The notes: generated from the letters alone by a model not told the origin. Shown: positions 10,995 through 23,600, counted from the first letter of the stretch. The stretch is DNA of 64,000 bases from Madurella fahalii (GCA_029876055.1 CM056874.1:1612001-1676000), one strand, 5' to 3'. Translations and numbers: made by a program.

Positions 10995-11144
10995 ATCTCG
11001 ATAGGATTGTATTTCAGGCTAATCTTAGATAGCCTGAATTCGTGCTGAATCTATACCGATACCTTCGGGAGTCAAAATATAATCCAGAAATTCCACCTTA
11101 TCCTGATAAAATGAATACTTATTAGGCTTGTAATATAATTACGT

Positions 11145-11360
11145 TTATCTCAGGCGTTCTAGGACTCGTCGGAGGTGAGTCGTATAGGTTTCCTGGTCTA
11201 GAGAGAAAATTAAAATGTCATCTAAATAACATATACAACAATCGTCTAGTAACCCGTTTAAAGTAGTCTGAATATAACTTTGGAAGGTTGTAGAAACATT
11301 TGTTAGGCCAAAAAGTATAATAAGATATTCAAATAGACTATATCGGGTATAGAAAGCCAT
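11145..11360 (-). pseudogene. Reverse transcriptase catalytic segment, family A
   Basis: An open minus-strand stretch containing FGLTNVSTTFQ and CYLDDILIFS, the Ty3/gypsy RT motifs around the polymerase active site (the two aspartates of YLDD are kept). Continuing minus-strand RT toward about 11560 is recognisable but has stops. Only a part of the domain is open, so this is a fragment. Confidence 0.8.
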
Positions 11361-12915
11361 TTTCTATTCGTCTTCTTCTCGGATGCGAATCCAGTAGTAT
11401 ACCTCTTTTAGGTCTAACTTTGTAAAATACTTTGTTCTAGATATTTGGTCTATGAGTTCTGAAATCAACGGTAAAGGGTACTGATTCTTAACCGTTATCC
11501 GGTTAAGTCCGCGGTAATCTATATATAAGCGTAGAGTACCATCTTTCTTTAGGACAAATAAGATAGGACTTACAGCTGAATTTTGGGATAGACGAATACG
11601 GCCTTTCGCTAGGTTTTCGTGTAGATATTCCTCTAAAATCGAAAGTTCATATTGTAATAGAGAGTAAAGAGGTCTAATAAGAGGAATAGTATAGGGAGTA
11701 GATTAATAGTATAATCAGTACTTTTAAAAGAAGGTAGAATATCTGCGTTACTAGAGTTCATAATATCCGTAAAGTCTGAAATTTTAGAGGGGATATCGTC
11801 TTATTTTCGGGGGGGATTCTCCTCTTCCTCTTCCAGAAAAAGTACCTCCGGTATATCTAGGTACTGCATCAAGGAGTAAATATAATCTTCTCCTCGATAT
11901 ATTTTTAAGAATTTCTTCGGGTTTTCAATCCGAATATACTCTGATTCCATTATAAACTACTATAAATTCCCTTTTGGGTATAATAAGATCTTATAGGATA
12001 TTAAACTTAGTATCCTAAGAAGAATAGAGGAATCGTTTATAATAAGGGGGTAATTGATAGTGGTATAAGAAATATATATTCTCTTGGTGATTCCTTAGTA
12101 GTCTATTAGCTTTAAAGGAACTTTATAAATACTAAATACTTTAATAATATAATAATCTATAAACCGAATATAAGGTAATTGTATCCCGATCTATCAGAGC
12201 TTCCTCTACTTTACGAACTCTAGACTAATAATATTAATCTCTATTTTAATATCGAGATCGACTATAATAGATTTAGGGGTATAGTTCAATAAGGTTATAG
12301 AAGTATATATTTATTCTTTAACTGGAACCCCTAGTATATCATCTTCACTGACATAATCGGGGTTTATATCCATCGGTATCTGCTATTTGCCCGCTAATTT
12401 AGACGCGATCCCCTACCTCGGCGACTAGGGTACCTAGTAGCTTTATTTACTGATACTCCCTTTTATAGGCAGTCATTAGCAAAATAGGTATTACTGCTAT
12501 AAACAAAACAAGTTAAAAGGTTTCCCTAACTATTTATAGGATTCAGCTGATTAAAATAAGATAAGGTTGACGTAGAGTAGTCGTCAGGTTCTATATATAG
12601 CGTCGTTGACTATATATTTCGTTGGTAATAACAGGATAATAACGCTCTTCGAGGATAAAATAACGATTTATAGATTAGGGAAGAACGCGATAATGGAGAA
12701 GAGTAAGAAGGATATTGGGATAAATACTTAGAGGCTTCCTGAAGTTTTCGGTACTAGAAACTATACTAAATTTAGGTAGCGAGTTTAACTATCTCTTCCC
12801 GAGTCTCTAGCTTGTTATAGATATATAAGTCGATATAGTTACTAATTATAAATAAAAGCTTCATATAAAAGGTGAGAGTACGAGCCTTTTCGTCCTACTT
12901 TAGGAATTAGGCCTT

Positions 12916-13052
12916 TGTTGCGAAGCAAAAAGACGATGTAAGGTTCTGGTTTTGCTCGTTCCTTAAAGCAAGTGAGGGCGGAAGAACTGCACTATTTATA
13001 TGACAAAGTGGACCTATAATGGGCCGAGGTTCAAACCTGTCAACTCGTAACA
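12916..13052 (+). repeat. 137-bp mini solo LTR with GCCTT duplication
   Basis: TGTTGCGAAGC...CTCGTAACA is present only in this family-A copy. The other copies (about 1403 and 36066) read straight through. GCCTT flanks it on both sides (12911-12915, 13053-13057). It has TATTTATA and, near its right end, GGTTCAAACCT, a good Pol III B-box match. It is far less AT-rich than its host, so it landed late. Confidence 0.8.
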
Positions 13053-14079
13053 GCCTTAAAGGATTCTAAGTATTAATAAAAGTCTAAAGGAGACTAGTTT
13101 TCTTGTTATTTAGTATTATTAAGCTACTTTATAATAGTAGATTCTTAATCTATAAGATCTCGAATACAGTTCAGTATCCAATCTTTAAATATTTTCTAGT
13201 CGTTTTCGGCCTCTTATCGTATATCTATCGGAAGATTGTTGCAATAACTGTACTATCAATTGCAAGGACGTTCTTCTATTTGATCTAAGGCGAAAAGGAT
13301 CCGGTTTATACCCATTTTAAACCGTTTCGGGTCTCCTATAAATACTTGCTGTAGATCTTGGAGCTATTCTAAACAGCGTCGATAGGTAGTGTTATTAAGG
13401 AACTGAATTAGATGCTTTACCTTAATCGCCTTTCGGTCCTCATTATAGTCACTAGAACCTACTGAAGGAGAATGATATTACCTGCATTTCGGTGAGGATT
13501 CGTCTAGTAAGATACCTAGCTTCCGAAGTAAATCCTCTTCTTATTCTCGCAGTTGTTTCAGCACTTCCAGTTACTGTATCCGAAGACGGGTTGATTCCAA
13601 TAGGTTATCATAGTAAGGAGCTTGATACGGAACCCGGGAGTCCGAAAGGGTATACGAAGATATACGAGGTCGAAATCCTGGTAATTCCGACCGATGAAGG
13701 CGTATAGGATTTGTAGGTGATTGGGGGGTGTTTTCCCCTAGACTCGACTATGCTCCTAGCTTATGGGAGGTACTCATCATAGGTGATATTTCGGCCAACG
13801 GTAGAACAGAACGATCAGAATTGTAAAGGGGGTTGTTCTGGGAACACGTTAAGGGAGATAGACTACGATGTCTCAGTACCGAAAAGGGTTCGATCAGTAG
13901 GCGATAGCTTCACGAACAGCCTCCTATTATCATTAACTATACAGAGACTGATCTTTACGGATCAGAAGTTCCCTGTGTGAGAGGGTTTCCCACGGGGTTC
14001 TTATCCACCTTAGTACAGTAACATTATCCACCGTCATTCGGCCGGTTCCCTCGGTCTAGCCCAGAGGGCTCTCGTTATA

Positions 14080-17000
14080 TCTATAGACTAGCTTAGCTAA
14101 CTTTAGCTAGTAATGGTAGTAGAAATAGAGAAGAATCGGTTTATCTTTGTATATCGGTCTATAATCACTAAAATAGCATCCTTCTTAGAACTGTCTGGAA
14201 TATAGATTACAGGAAAACCTATAATAAAATCTATAGTAACTTTACTCTAGGGTTATATAGGAATTAGTAACGACTGAAGAGGTCTATATAGTTTATATCG
14301 TTGTACCTTATTGACTGAGTAAATATAATAAGTTCTATAGTAATCCTTTATATCTCGGCTTATATTATATTAGAAGAACTTCTATTATAGTAATTCGAGA
14401 GTTTTCTTAATATTAAAATAGCCTGCTATTAGATTATTATAAAATAAATAGAGTAGCTTCTATTTAATAGCCTTTTCAGCTAAAACGAATAATTGTCTTT
14501 AATACTGCAATTCCTATTAATTTCCCAATACCTATTTAGATAATATCTTTGGGTTTTATATAGGATTTATAAACTTTTCCTTGATTTCTAGAGTTATTGA
14601 ATCTATAGCTTATAGCTCTATGATCATTTCTGTTATTAATTTCAATAGGTCTATAGTATAAACCGCTTCTAATTAGGTATATTCTCTTATATACCGACGA
14701 ATAATAATTTATTCTTGCTCTAACTATCCGGTTTCTCAGTACCGAGGCTCTTATAAGCGAACCTTCAACGATCTGACAGTAACTTCTAGGAGATAACCTA
14801 TTCTTTCGGGTTCCTAACTAACTAATTTACTAGGGTCTTATATATAGGTAATTTCGCTATCTTCTAATATATAATGGGTATCTTTGCCCTTCTCTACAGT
14901 CTCTCTTTCAACCTAGTAACTAGCAGATTTACTAGAGTTTTATATATAAATTTCTTTACTCTCTTCGATATAACGGATAATTTTATCCCTTTCTGCGATT
15001 AGTACTTTAATCCAGTTTACCTAAATAATTTTGCTTTCTATTATAGGCATCTATTTAAACCTATTTAGCCTTTCTTAGTCTTTATAATCAGGTTTTCTCG
15101 AAGGCCTATCAGCCAGGTTTTACTTTCCAGGTTAGTACTTAATACTAAAGTCAAATCCTAATAAATATATATACTACCTAGTTTAGTAGCTACTTAATCG
15201 GTTCTACTTTATAAATCTTTATAAGTTATTATAGTCCGAAAATATAGTGACTTCGTATTGACTCCCTTCGATATAGTACCTCTAATACTTGAAGGTCTCT
15301 ATAATATCTATTATTTCTTTATCCAGTATACCGTAGTCCTTAGGGTATCCAGAGAACTTAGCTAACTAGAATGTAACTAGATATTTTTGGCTACCTTTTG
15401 GTGTCTAAGATAAAACAGCTTCTATTACGAAGTTAGAGGTATCGGTCTCGATAATAACAGGGAGATCGGGATTAAAGTAGTATAGGACTAACGCTTTATT
15501 AAAGGTATTCTTAAGTTAGGTAAAAGCTATATGCTTATTGCCTTATAATCGAACGTTGTCTAGTTTTCGTCCCTTTTATAGGCCTCTTAGTAGGTTAGTT
15601 AAAGGTAGGGCGATTTTGGTATAATTGTGAATAAAATGGCGATAGAAGTTGTAAAACCCTAAAAAGACTTAAATGTTATAGAAGGATTAGGGTTCTAGCT
15701 ACTCCTAGATTATCTGAATTCGGGATGAATCTATAGCGATACCTTTATAATTGAGGATATAGCCAAGGAAATGAACTTTATTTTAGTAAAGAGAATACTT
15801 ACTGGGGTTGCAATATAGTTGTACCTCTTATAACCGTCTTAGGATATATCAGAGGAGGTCGTATGGGTATCTCGGTTAGGGGAGAAGATTAAGATGTTAT
15901 CTAAATAATATATATAATAGTTATCTAGAAGTTCTTTTAACGTTATATAAATATAGCTCTAAAAGGTTACTAGAGTATTTATTAGGCTAAAAGGTATAAT
16001 AAGATACTTAAATAACCTATATCGAATTTGAAATATAGTCTTCTATTCGTCTCCTTCTCGGATATGAATCCTATAGTATACGTCCTTAAGGTCGAGCTTA
16101 GAGAAGAATTTTACTCTAGAGGCTCGATCTAGAATTTCCGAAATCAGAGATAGTAGATAACGATTCTTAACCGTAATGCGGTTAAAGCTACGGTAGTTTA
16201 TATAAAGGCGTAGAGTACTATCCTTTTTAGGCATAAAAAGAATAGGACTTGCTATAGAGCTCTACGATAAGTAAATCCGACCTTTTACTAGATTTTCCTT
16301 TAAATATTCCCTAAGAATTATAAGCTCCTTTTATAATAAGAGGTAAACTGATTTAATAAAGGATATTATATTAGGGAGTAGGTTAATAGTATGATTAGTA
16401 TTCTTATAAGAAGATAAAATGCTTATACTATTAGGGTTTATAATGTCTACGAAATCTGTAATCTCAGAGGGGATTGTATCTGGTTTTCAAGAGATTTCCT
16501 CTTCTTCCTCCTTTTCTAGGAATAGTGCCTTTAGTATATCTAGGTATTAGATAAGGGAATAGACTTTTACTTCTCTCTAATACATCTTCTTAAATTTCTT
16601 GGAGCTTTCTATACAAACCTTATTTATTTCTATTATAAACTACTATATATAGTTATAGAGGGAAAGCAAAATCTTAAATGAAGTTAGACTTATTATTCCT
16701 AGGAGGATAGGGGAATTATCAGTGATAATAGGGTAATTGACAACGGTATAGGGTATAGATATCTTCTTAATAACCTCTTAGTAATTTACTAATCCTAGAG
16801 AGACCTCGTAAATACTAAAAACTTCGGTGATATAGAAACCTAGATACCGGATATAGGGTAATTCTATACCGACCTATCGGAGGTTATTCCACTTTACAAA
16901 TTCTATACTAACTATATCAATCTCAGTTCCGGTATCTAGATTAACTGCAATAGGTTTAGGGGAATAATCTAGTAGGGTTCTGATAGTATATATATAGGTT

Positions 17001-17928
17001 TCGGTAGGAACTCCTATTTCTGAGGTACTAGTATAACCGGAGTTTATACCTACTGGTATCTACCGTTTCTCTAACGATTTCTATAGAATGCTCTAGTCGG
17101 GAACCGAATAAACCTACTAACCGATATGCCCTTCTAGAGGTAATTATTAGCGAAATAGATGTTACTATTGTTATAAAATAGGTTAATAGATTTCTATAAC
17201 TGTCTATTGGATTTAACTGATCGGAGTGTAAGGGAAGTGTTATAAAGTAGTCGTTAGATTTGGTATATGGTATTGGAAAGTCGGGGTTATGCTAACGATT
17301 TCGATAAGATGACTCTCTTCGAGAGCAGGATAATAATTACCGATTCGAAGATAAATAAAGAGTATAATAAGACGAATACTAAGGGGATTCCTGACATCTT
17401 CAGTACTAGAATCCTAGTAAAATCTAGGTAGCTAGCTTGACCATTTCTTCCCGAGTCCCTAGTTTGTTATAGATATATAGGTCGATATAGTTGATAATTG
17501 AGGGCGAAAGTTTAGTATAAAACGTCCGAGTATAGCTCTTATTATCTTACTATAGAAACTAGGCTTCGAGGGATTCTAGATATTAATGGAAATCTAAGGG
17601 GGACTATTTCTCTCGCTATTTAGTATCGTTAGGCTATTTAACGACTATAGTCTTAGAATCGGTAAGGTCTTGAATATAATTCAGTATCTATTCTTTAAAG
17701 GTATTCTAGTCCTTTTCAACGGCTTATCGTTTAGTTATTAAAAGGTTATTATAGTAACTATACTATCGATTATAAAGCTTCTCTTCTATCTAGTCTAGGA
17801 CCAAAAGAATCCGATTTATATCGGTCTTAAACCGCTTTAGGTCCTCTAGAAATACTCGGTATAAATCTTAGAGGGGTACTTATCATATATGCTATCTCGG
17901 TTAATGGTAGAAGGAGAAGGATCAAAAT
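14080..17928 (-). pseudogene. Family-B gag-pol, 5' and central parts
   Basis: After removal of the nested family-A element the minus strand continues integrase (about 14080-14700), then RNase H, RT and, nearest 17.9 kb, gag. The clearest open stretch is 16043-16234, reading LYINYRSFNRITVKNRYLL and FFSKLDLKDVYYRIHI, the RT palm motif around the first catalytic aspartate. At about 15893-15910 the active-site tetrad reads YLDN instead of YLDD, a G-to-A change that alone would kill polymerase activity. Confidence 0.7.
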
Positions 17929-18173
17929 TATAAAGAGTTGTTTATAGGTACGTCAACGGAGTTGGGATATAATATACTAGTACCAATAAGGTAATGATTA
18001 TAGGTAGAAGTCTTTACGAAAAGCCTCTTTCTATTGACAGAGACTGATCCTTATAGATCAGACGTTCTCTCGCGAATGCAGCTACTATATGAAGTTCTTA
18101 TCTACCAGGTAACGTGACATTATTGCGAGGCATTTCACCCGGTCATTCTAATTCCGTCAAGAGGCTCCCGATA
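17929..18173 (-). repeat. LTR-B (5' LTR)
   Basis: Counterpart of 6447-6692, starting on the plus strand TATAAAGAGTTGTTTATAGG. The element leader next to it carries AAGGATCA (17917-17924, plus strand), complementary to TGATCCTT-type sequence inside the LTR. The right edge is uncertain by one or two bases because of transitions. Confidence 0.7.
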
Positions 18174-18285
18174 AGATTAGAGTAGAGTATATACCAATAG
18201 AAGATATTTTAATAGATAGCTTTACCAAAGCCTTAACTATAAAGACATTTAAGAAGTTGACAGATTAAGTCAAGTTCGTAGATAT
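18174..18285 (+). pseudogene. Ty1/copia pol C-terminus, part 3 of 3
   Basis: The plus frame reads RVEYIPIEDILIDSFTKAL, then KTFKKL, the copia terminal motif (V-x-Y-I-P-T-x-D-M-x-A-D-x-F-T-K-A-L). This is the direct continuation of the frame at 6209-6446, separated by the whole family-B element. A stop follows shortly after, as normal for the end of copia pol. Confidence 0.75.
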
Positions 18286-18338
18286 AACGGATAAGATTAA
18301 AACTCAGAAGCTATAAAAAATAAAGAAAGACGATCTAG

Positions 18339-18640
18339 ATATATTAGAGCATTTACTTCTAGATAGAGAATTGGATTAGATATTATCTTAAGAGAATAAC
18401 CTTATATCTCTTAAACTAAACAGTCAATTGCTTAGTAGTTATCTAAGAGAGTATATTAGATATAAAGTAATTAGAATTAAGGCTAATAAGTACTCAAAAC
18501 CTTAGTAGTATAGATAAAACCTATATCATCCTTATTAATAGAGTTTTCCCAAAGATAGAATAAGCTATACTCAATACAATTCACTTTTCTCTAGTTGAAT
18601 ATATACTGTGTCTGACTTATAGATCTAGGGCTCGAATATT
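18339..18640 (+). repeat. Probable 3' LTR of the copia element
   Basis: Begins TATTAGAGCATTTACTTCTAG, a decayed form of the common copia LTR start TGTTGGAGCATTTAC, shortly after the pol stop. Its segment 18470-18560 is matched in inverted orientation at about 3925-4000. The right end is not fixed. Confidence 0.45.
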
Positions 18641-19275
18641 TTCCCAAACCTAATAGCCAAGACGTTATATATATAGATCTATTCGAATCGAGCTAAATAT
18701 GGCCAGTTTCAATTTAACTTGCTCAAATCGTTAGATTTATTAATTTAGCTTATTTATAGAGAATTTGATTTGATTTTTTTAGCTAATATTTTACTTATTG
18801 GAAACGTTATCTAAATCTCGTAGATTAGATAGTTAGAGCATAGATTGCATAGTGGCCTTAGCTTTTACTCTATATCTAGGATGTTTTGAGATCCCTGATA
18901 TCACTTCTCTACCACAAAATAACAATTCTCACATCCCTAACTTTTCTACTACTTACTTGCCTCTAACGCATATTAGTGTATTACCAGCTTAAAAAGTATA
19001 TACTAGATTAGATAGTTATCTCCGAGATACAGTTTCTAGCTATATATAAAATGGCTTAGAGTGCTAGGCTTATAATCGTTATATACTTAGAAGCTTAGTA
19101 GAGGTTATAGGAAGTGTATAGAAAGGTTGAAGTCTCTGAGAATCTATCTACTATAGTAGGAAATTGAAGGACTGGTTTAAATATAAAGGAAAATAATCTA
19201 GGCGAGCTTGGGTAATGAGCTGCTAAACTCGGCGTTTAGCGCAGATATTACGGGACCGGCTGACGGCGTAGCACT

Positions 19276-19384
19276 GGGTACGTGATATAAGCAAGTAGTG
19301 CGCAGCGTTCAATCACGGAGTAATTTGAACTGGCAGATCTTTTTGTTCATTAGCAGAGTGGTTTACTACGCGCCCTCTTACAGC
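19276..19384. repeat. 110-bp dispersed repeat shared with 54123-54229
   Basis: GATATAAGCAAGTAGTGCGCAGCG...GCAGATCTTTTTGTTCATTAGCAGAGTGG... recurs at about 54123-54229 with transition differences. It is probably an end of a copia-type LTR. Internal sequence was not identified. Confidence 0.45.
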
Positions 19385-19432
19385 AGAGCTCTACAAGTAC
19401 ATTCTCTAGTACGACATTTAGAACCTAAGAAT

Positions 19433-19647
19433 TGTCAGGTGCAGGAGGGTGTCAGGTGCAGGCGGGGCACTTCCAGGGTCAGGGGCCTATAAATTACCGG
19501 CTTCGCCGGAAGTTTTGGAACGTTCAGAGTTCAACACTGTCACCTACCACCTCCTTAGAAGCGATAGCTGCGCAGACGCCGCTCCTTCAATGCGAATCAT
19601 CCTTTCACTCTCCTTTTCTCACAGCAATCCCAATTTTCGATCTGACA
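19433..19647 (+). repeat. T3 solo LTR, best-preserved copy
   Basis: A 215-bp element TGTCAGGTGCAGG...TCTGACA with perfect AGAAT duplications (19428-19432, 19648-19652). It has a TATAAATT box at 19488-19495 and a 17-bp head duplication (TGTCAGGTGCAGGAGGG). GC-rich compared with the other copies, hence little RIP damage. Confidence 0.9.
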
Positions 19648-20135
19648 AGAATGTACTTCTCCATTTTGATACTCTCTTACTTAGCTAATACTCGCTACCT
19701 CTTCGCACTTTCCTACTTTACTTAAACTAGGAATAGACCTTGATGTGCAAAACCTAGCCAGTGATTTTAAAGATAGTATCTAACTAGCTTTTACAGCTAA
19801 TTCTATCTAAGAGTATAATGATAGGATAAACTATGAGCACATTTAAACGACCGTTCCTACTCAGTGCTACTGTCGATCATCTCAAGGTTGATGAACTGTA
19901 AGCGACATGGATAAAGGGGCTTCTAGGTGATGATCACAGCCTAAGCCGTGATTCAATCTCGCCCAATCAAATTCTTGGCACGCAACACAGCTCTAACCAA
20001 AACCTTCTCAACCACCACCACATTTGAGGTCTCCGACGGTAGAGGATGTCGGCTCACGCCCAAGGAATGCTAACCCTGGGTTAGATTTGCCAAGGACTTA
20101 TTATTGGGATGCGGTGGACAGCATATGTGACTTAC

Positions 20136-20543
20136 CTAGACCTTAATTCCAACAGACTGGAACTTGACGTTGGAGTTCACGCTATCGAACTCAACGAGGA
20201 CTGACACGGAAATACCTTTACCTCTGTAAATGGCCTGGGTAGAAGTGATCTCAAGTTGAAACGAGTCTCTCTTTTGGAGTCCTTCTTCCTTGAATCTCAC
20301 CGAGTTGGCAAGATAGATCGCAACGGTGTCGACACTGGCTGAGCTGGAGGAAAAATCAAGCGCAACCTCCTGCAGATTTGGATTGTTGGCAGGAGGGCTG
20401 GGGATGGTGAAGTGGATCCATCCCGAAAGCTGGTTCGGGTTGGTCGGCTTGACAAGCGCAGAGCCTTTGTCGGCGGTGATGCTGAACGAGGAGGTCGAGT
20501 CCTTGATGGCACCGATGCCGTGCGTGGAGATCCAAGTAGTCAT
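20136..20543 (-). CDS. Hypothetical 135-aa beta-rich protein, paralogue of the lectin gene's first domain
   Basis: Starts at ATG 20543 (context CACAATG) and encodes MTTWISTHGIGAIKDSTSS, then SGWIHFTIPSPP, VALDFSSSSASVDTVAIYLA and a final FDSVNSNVKFQSVGIKV. Residue pattern and length match the first exon of the gene at 26507-27430 (PTWVSSHGLSAI, GAVHFPIYGLP, IAFSSQSTRVDGVRIFSA, FDNVSSDIIFQSIRVGV) along its whole length. No signal peptide or membrane segment. The TAG stop is followed at once by GTAAGT, at the position where the paralogue has its exon-1 splice donor, so this gene may have lost a second domain through a C-to-T stop. No H-type lectin relic is seen downstream. Domain family not recognised; function unknown. 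A single-domain gene with a 3'UTR intron is the alternative. Confidence 0.7.
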   Translation of the reverse strand: MTTWISTHGIGAIKDSTSSFSITADKGSALVKPTNPNQLSGWIHFTIPSPPANNPNLQEVALDFSSSSASVDTVAIYLANSVRFKEEGLQKRDSFQLEITSTQAIYRGKGISVSVLVEFDSVNSNVKFQSVGIKV

Positions 20544-20619
20544 TGTGACGAGATTCGCCAACCTGGACTTTCTATTGGTGGTACAGGTCAGGTAACTTCG
20601 TGATAATTGAGACTTCCTG

Positions 20620-23600
20620 GGTCAAGTTGTCATTGCCCTTACCGTTGACAGATGGTTTCGTTGAGGCGAGTGGGGGGGTCGCTTGGTCGTGATTGAAGTT
20701 GGTGGTGTTGTCACAATTGGAATGAGGTCTAATGGAAAAAGAACCTCGTATTTATAGACTTGGGAGCCGTATAGAGAAGGCCGGTAAAGGTACCTTGTCG
20801 AACTGGATTGAACCAAGGGAGCAACACGGCAAGCTGGGGTGGGTTTGTCAACATCGTAACTGCCGGCACAATGCATTCGGCGAAATGCCACGGTCCTGTA
20901 GATCTTCGCATTGTCTTTCTACATCATTCTGTCCTCTTCGCACAGGTCTTGACATTCCTGGGGGTGTATCTCTAGGCAGGATTCCTTAGTTACCGCCCGA
21001 GGCGGCGGAATGAAGCATCTCCTGCCAATTGACGAACAACAGTGTTGACCATGTAATTACTTTGGGCTTCAAACCGGCAACTTCACGCATGCGGATGAGC
21101 CAATGTGGTAACGCTTAACCCCCAATAAAATGTTGTGGATGACCGGTGACGGGTATCTCGGATGCGATCAATTGAATCATTTGCGGCACCATGATAAACC
21201 TAGCGACCATGTCACGTTCAGGATGCGGAGAGCAAGTAACGGAACGAGGGAGTTAGCCGGTCCCACTCATCAACTCACGGTAGGGCTCATGCGCATCTTC
21301 CGTGCTAGCCATCACCACTCTGCGAAGAGGTGGCTAGAATGCTACCACTAGGGCTTGACGGAATTCCACGGCGGGATTGAAGGAGCAGCTCAACCCCGAC
21401 CTGTCCGCACCACATGTCCATCTAGGGTCCGCTCACCAGATACCTACAGACTGTCGGCCGTCTTCGATTATATTCGGTTGCCTCCTCCCCCTCTTCTTGC
21501 TCTTGACCTCTCTTGCCTGTCGAAGGGGCTGCGATGCGGTTCCAGCCATACCCATCGCGTCATCTGGAAACAGTCGGCCTCTGTTGGGTTTCTTGTTTAC
21601 CTGCCCCATCTGGCTTCTGTGTCCCATGAATCTAGGTTAACATACCACCAGTTTCTCGGCCCACAAAAGCGCTAACCTCTCTCCGTTTCTCTGCCCTCCA
21701 CCGGCTAAGATCTGGCCTACTTACCTTACTTCTACACAGCAGCTGCTCGACATTGTCATTCAAGTGTGTGCGGCCATGGTGAGAGTAAGAAATCGTTATC
21801 CTGTTCGTATTTATATTAAGGTATCGGTTGCACCAGCACCTTAGCCAGTACCCCAGGATCGACGATGAGCAGAACAAGTTCTTCCCCTGATTTGGCTTGG
21901 CGACTAAGATGAATTAACTAAATGCTATGAGCGCATGCGTCCTGCTTGCATACGCAATGGTTTCGAGAGTCAGGGTAAGGTTACATATAACGAGTGGCTA
22001 GGTCGCCTCGTATGCTTTCAGAATCCGCCACTCGAACTTGAACTACCATAGAACATTGCGTGACTAAATGACTCGGTAGGTGAAACAATCACTAGTTATG
22101 CAAAACACTAGGTTTGCATTGTGCCACGACCGTCGAGGCGCGACGCATCAGGTGATCGATTGGAAGATGGGCAGATCCGCTGCGGTGAAGCAGCCTAAAC
22201 AACCCGCCCAATAACCATGAGTTCGAATCGACCCGCCATTGGCAAGGGTCCTTCACAGACGGAACTAGAACGGGACAAATGCTTACTGGCTCTTAGAGTC
22301 TGTACGAGCTCCGCTTATGCCCGAGTCTGAACGCGTAAGGGCTATGAATGTTGGTTACATCAGTTTAACCACAGAAACCTTTTTACCTCATTCTCATTTT
22401 GCGACGCAAGCCAATCAATGGCCTTAAGGCTCGTGACGAGACAGCTATGGTTGCTTCAGATAGGCCGGATACATGCTAGGGGGGGTAACCGGTAGACTGC
22501 TGGGCTGCATTAGTCCGTTACGTGGCATCAAGCGGGGCACCCACTATCACACGCATACGGACAACAGTATCTCCGATTAATGACCGCGCCTAGCACGAGA
22601 AAATATATTAGGTGTAAGCAACGATCGAGCCCAATAAGGACAACTTGTTGCAGGTTAAATTGCGACTGCCGGCGACGTAATTAATCGCGCAGCGCGGGAA
22701 TTCGTGAATTTGTACTGAAATAGGATGCGGCCAATATCTCCAATTCTGATGTTCAAGTCCGGTCCTGTTCGACATGAGAACGATTGGACATCGAGGCTTC
22801 CTCAAACAAGGAGGGGAGTGAATGAATTTTAGGCGGGGCTGTGTGCAATAGACTAGCATTTCCGCGGCAGACATGGCCGAGACACAAGGCTGCTCACAAG
22901 CAGGCTTTTAGGTAACCTTTTTGTGCTTTGTGAAACCTGGTTCCAGAGGTAGGTTGGCTGCCCGATGATTGAGAATGAATAGGCATACCCTCCTGACTGG
23001 TAAACGCACCTCCCAATCAGTATGCGCACCCTCCGGCCGCATTTCGCTCACATGCTATCTTGCAAATTCCGACCTTGAATTTCCAATGCACACCCAACCC
23101 CTAGCCCCCTTCAAACTGGCTGGTTACACCTGCCTTCAAGGAATGAGTCTGTGTATCAGAGACTAAAACAAACGATCATTCAGACTACTAAAGTTGTCAG
23201 GTTTTCGAAGCTGTCTCACTGCTTTGGCTGCTATCGGCTCTCTAGGAGCGTCCCTGCAACAATTTCGTAACTTGCCGGTCAGGTTGTTTGTGATTTGAAG
23301 GGATTATCACGTACTGGTGTATTCCATGACGAAAAGTAACGCACGATAATTAGGTTATACTGCATCTGTTACATCAGGTGTTGTTTCCAGGCATGTGTGT
23401 GGCAAGGGGTCTACAGCCGTCCGCAAGAAGGGTCTTTTTTTTGACATCCTTGATTTCCCAACCAGTCGCCGGCAACCACTACAGACAGTTCTCCCTCCAA
23501 GAACTTTCCGCGTTTACCGCGGCCTTCTGAATGGGTAGGCAGGTATCAAAGGCAACCTATCATACCACATCCTCCTCGATCATGCCATTATCACCCTTCC

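Larger units (their letters stand above)
9487..14079 (-). mobile_element. Family-A chromovirus nested in family B, internally deleted (4.6 kb)
   Basis: Bounded by 258-bp LTR-A copies at 9487-9744 and 13822-14079, flanked by TCAAT and TCTAT (imperfect 5-bp duplication). The complete element is 7.4 kb. Here the part equivalent to about 30985-34161 (integrase, chromodomain, rest of the antisense gene, much of RT/RNase H) is missing, and an inverted LTR-A (10745-10994) sits at the junction. The remaining RT, gag region and leader are present but carry RIP stops. Confidence 0.8.
6447..18173 (-). mobile_element. Ty3/gypsy chromovirus family B (11.7 kb with nested insertions)
   Basis: Minus-strand element with LTR-B copies at both ends. 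5' to 3' it has: 5' LTR (17929-18173), leader with TGATCCTT, gag and protease region, reverse transcriptase (about 15830-16234), RNase H, integrase (split by the nested family-A element at 9487-14079), chromodomain (about 8400-8560), an antisense extra gene (7381-7993), then the 3' LTR. Flanks read AGGTC on the left and AGATT on the right, compatible with a target duplication plus two RIP transitions. It splits a copia pol frame. Family B differs from A in LTR sequence and length (about 246 bp) but shares gene order. Confidence 0.8.

Noticed and set aside
22175..22260. B-box-like GAGTTCGAATC suggesting a tRNA
   Set aside because: No A box at the right distance and no cloverleaf.
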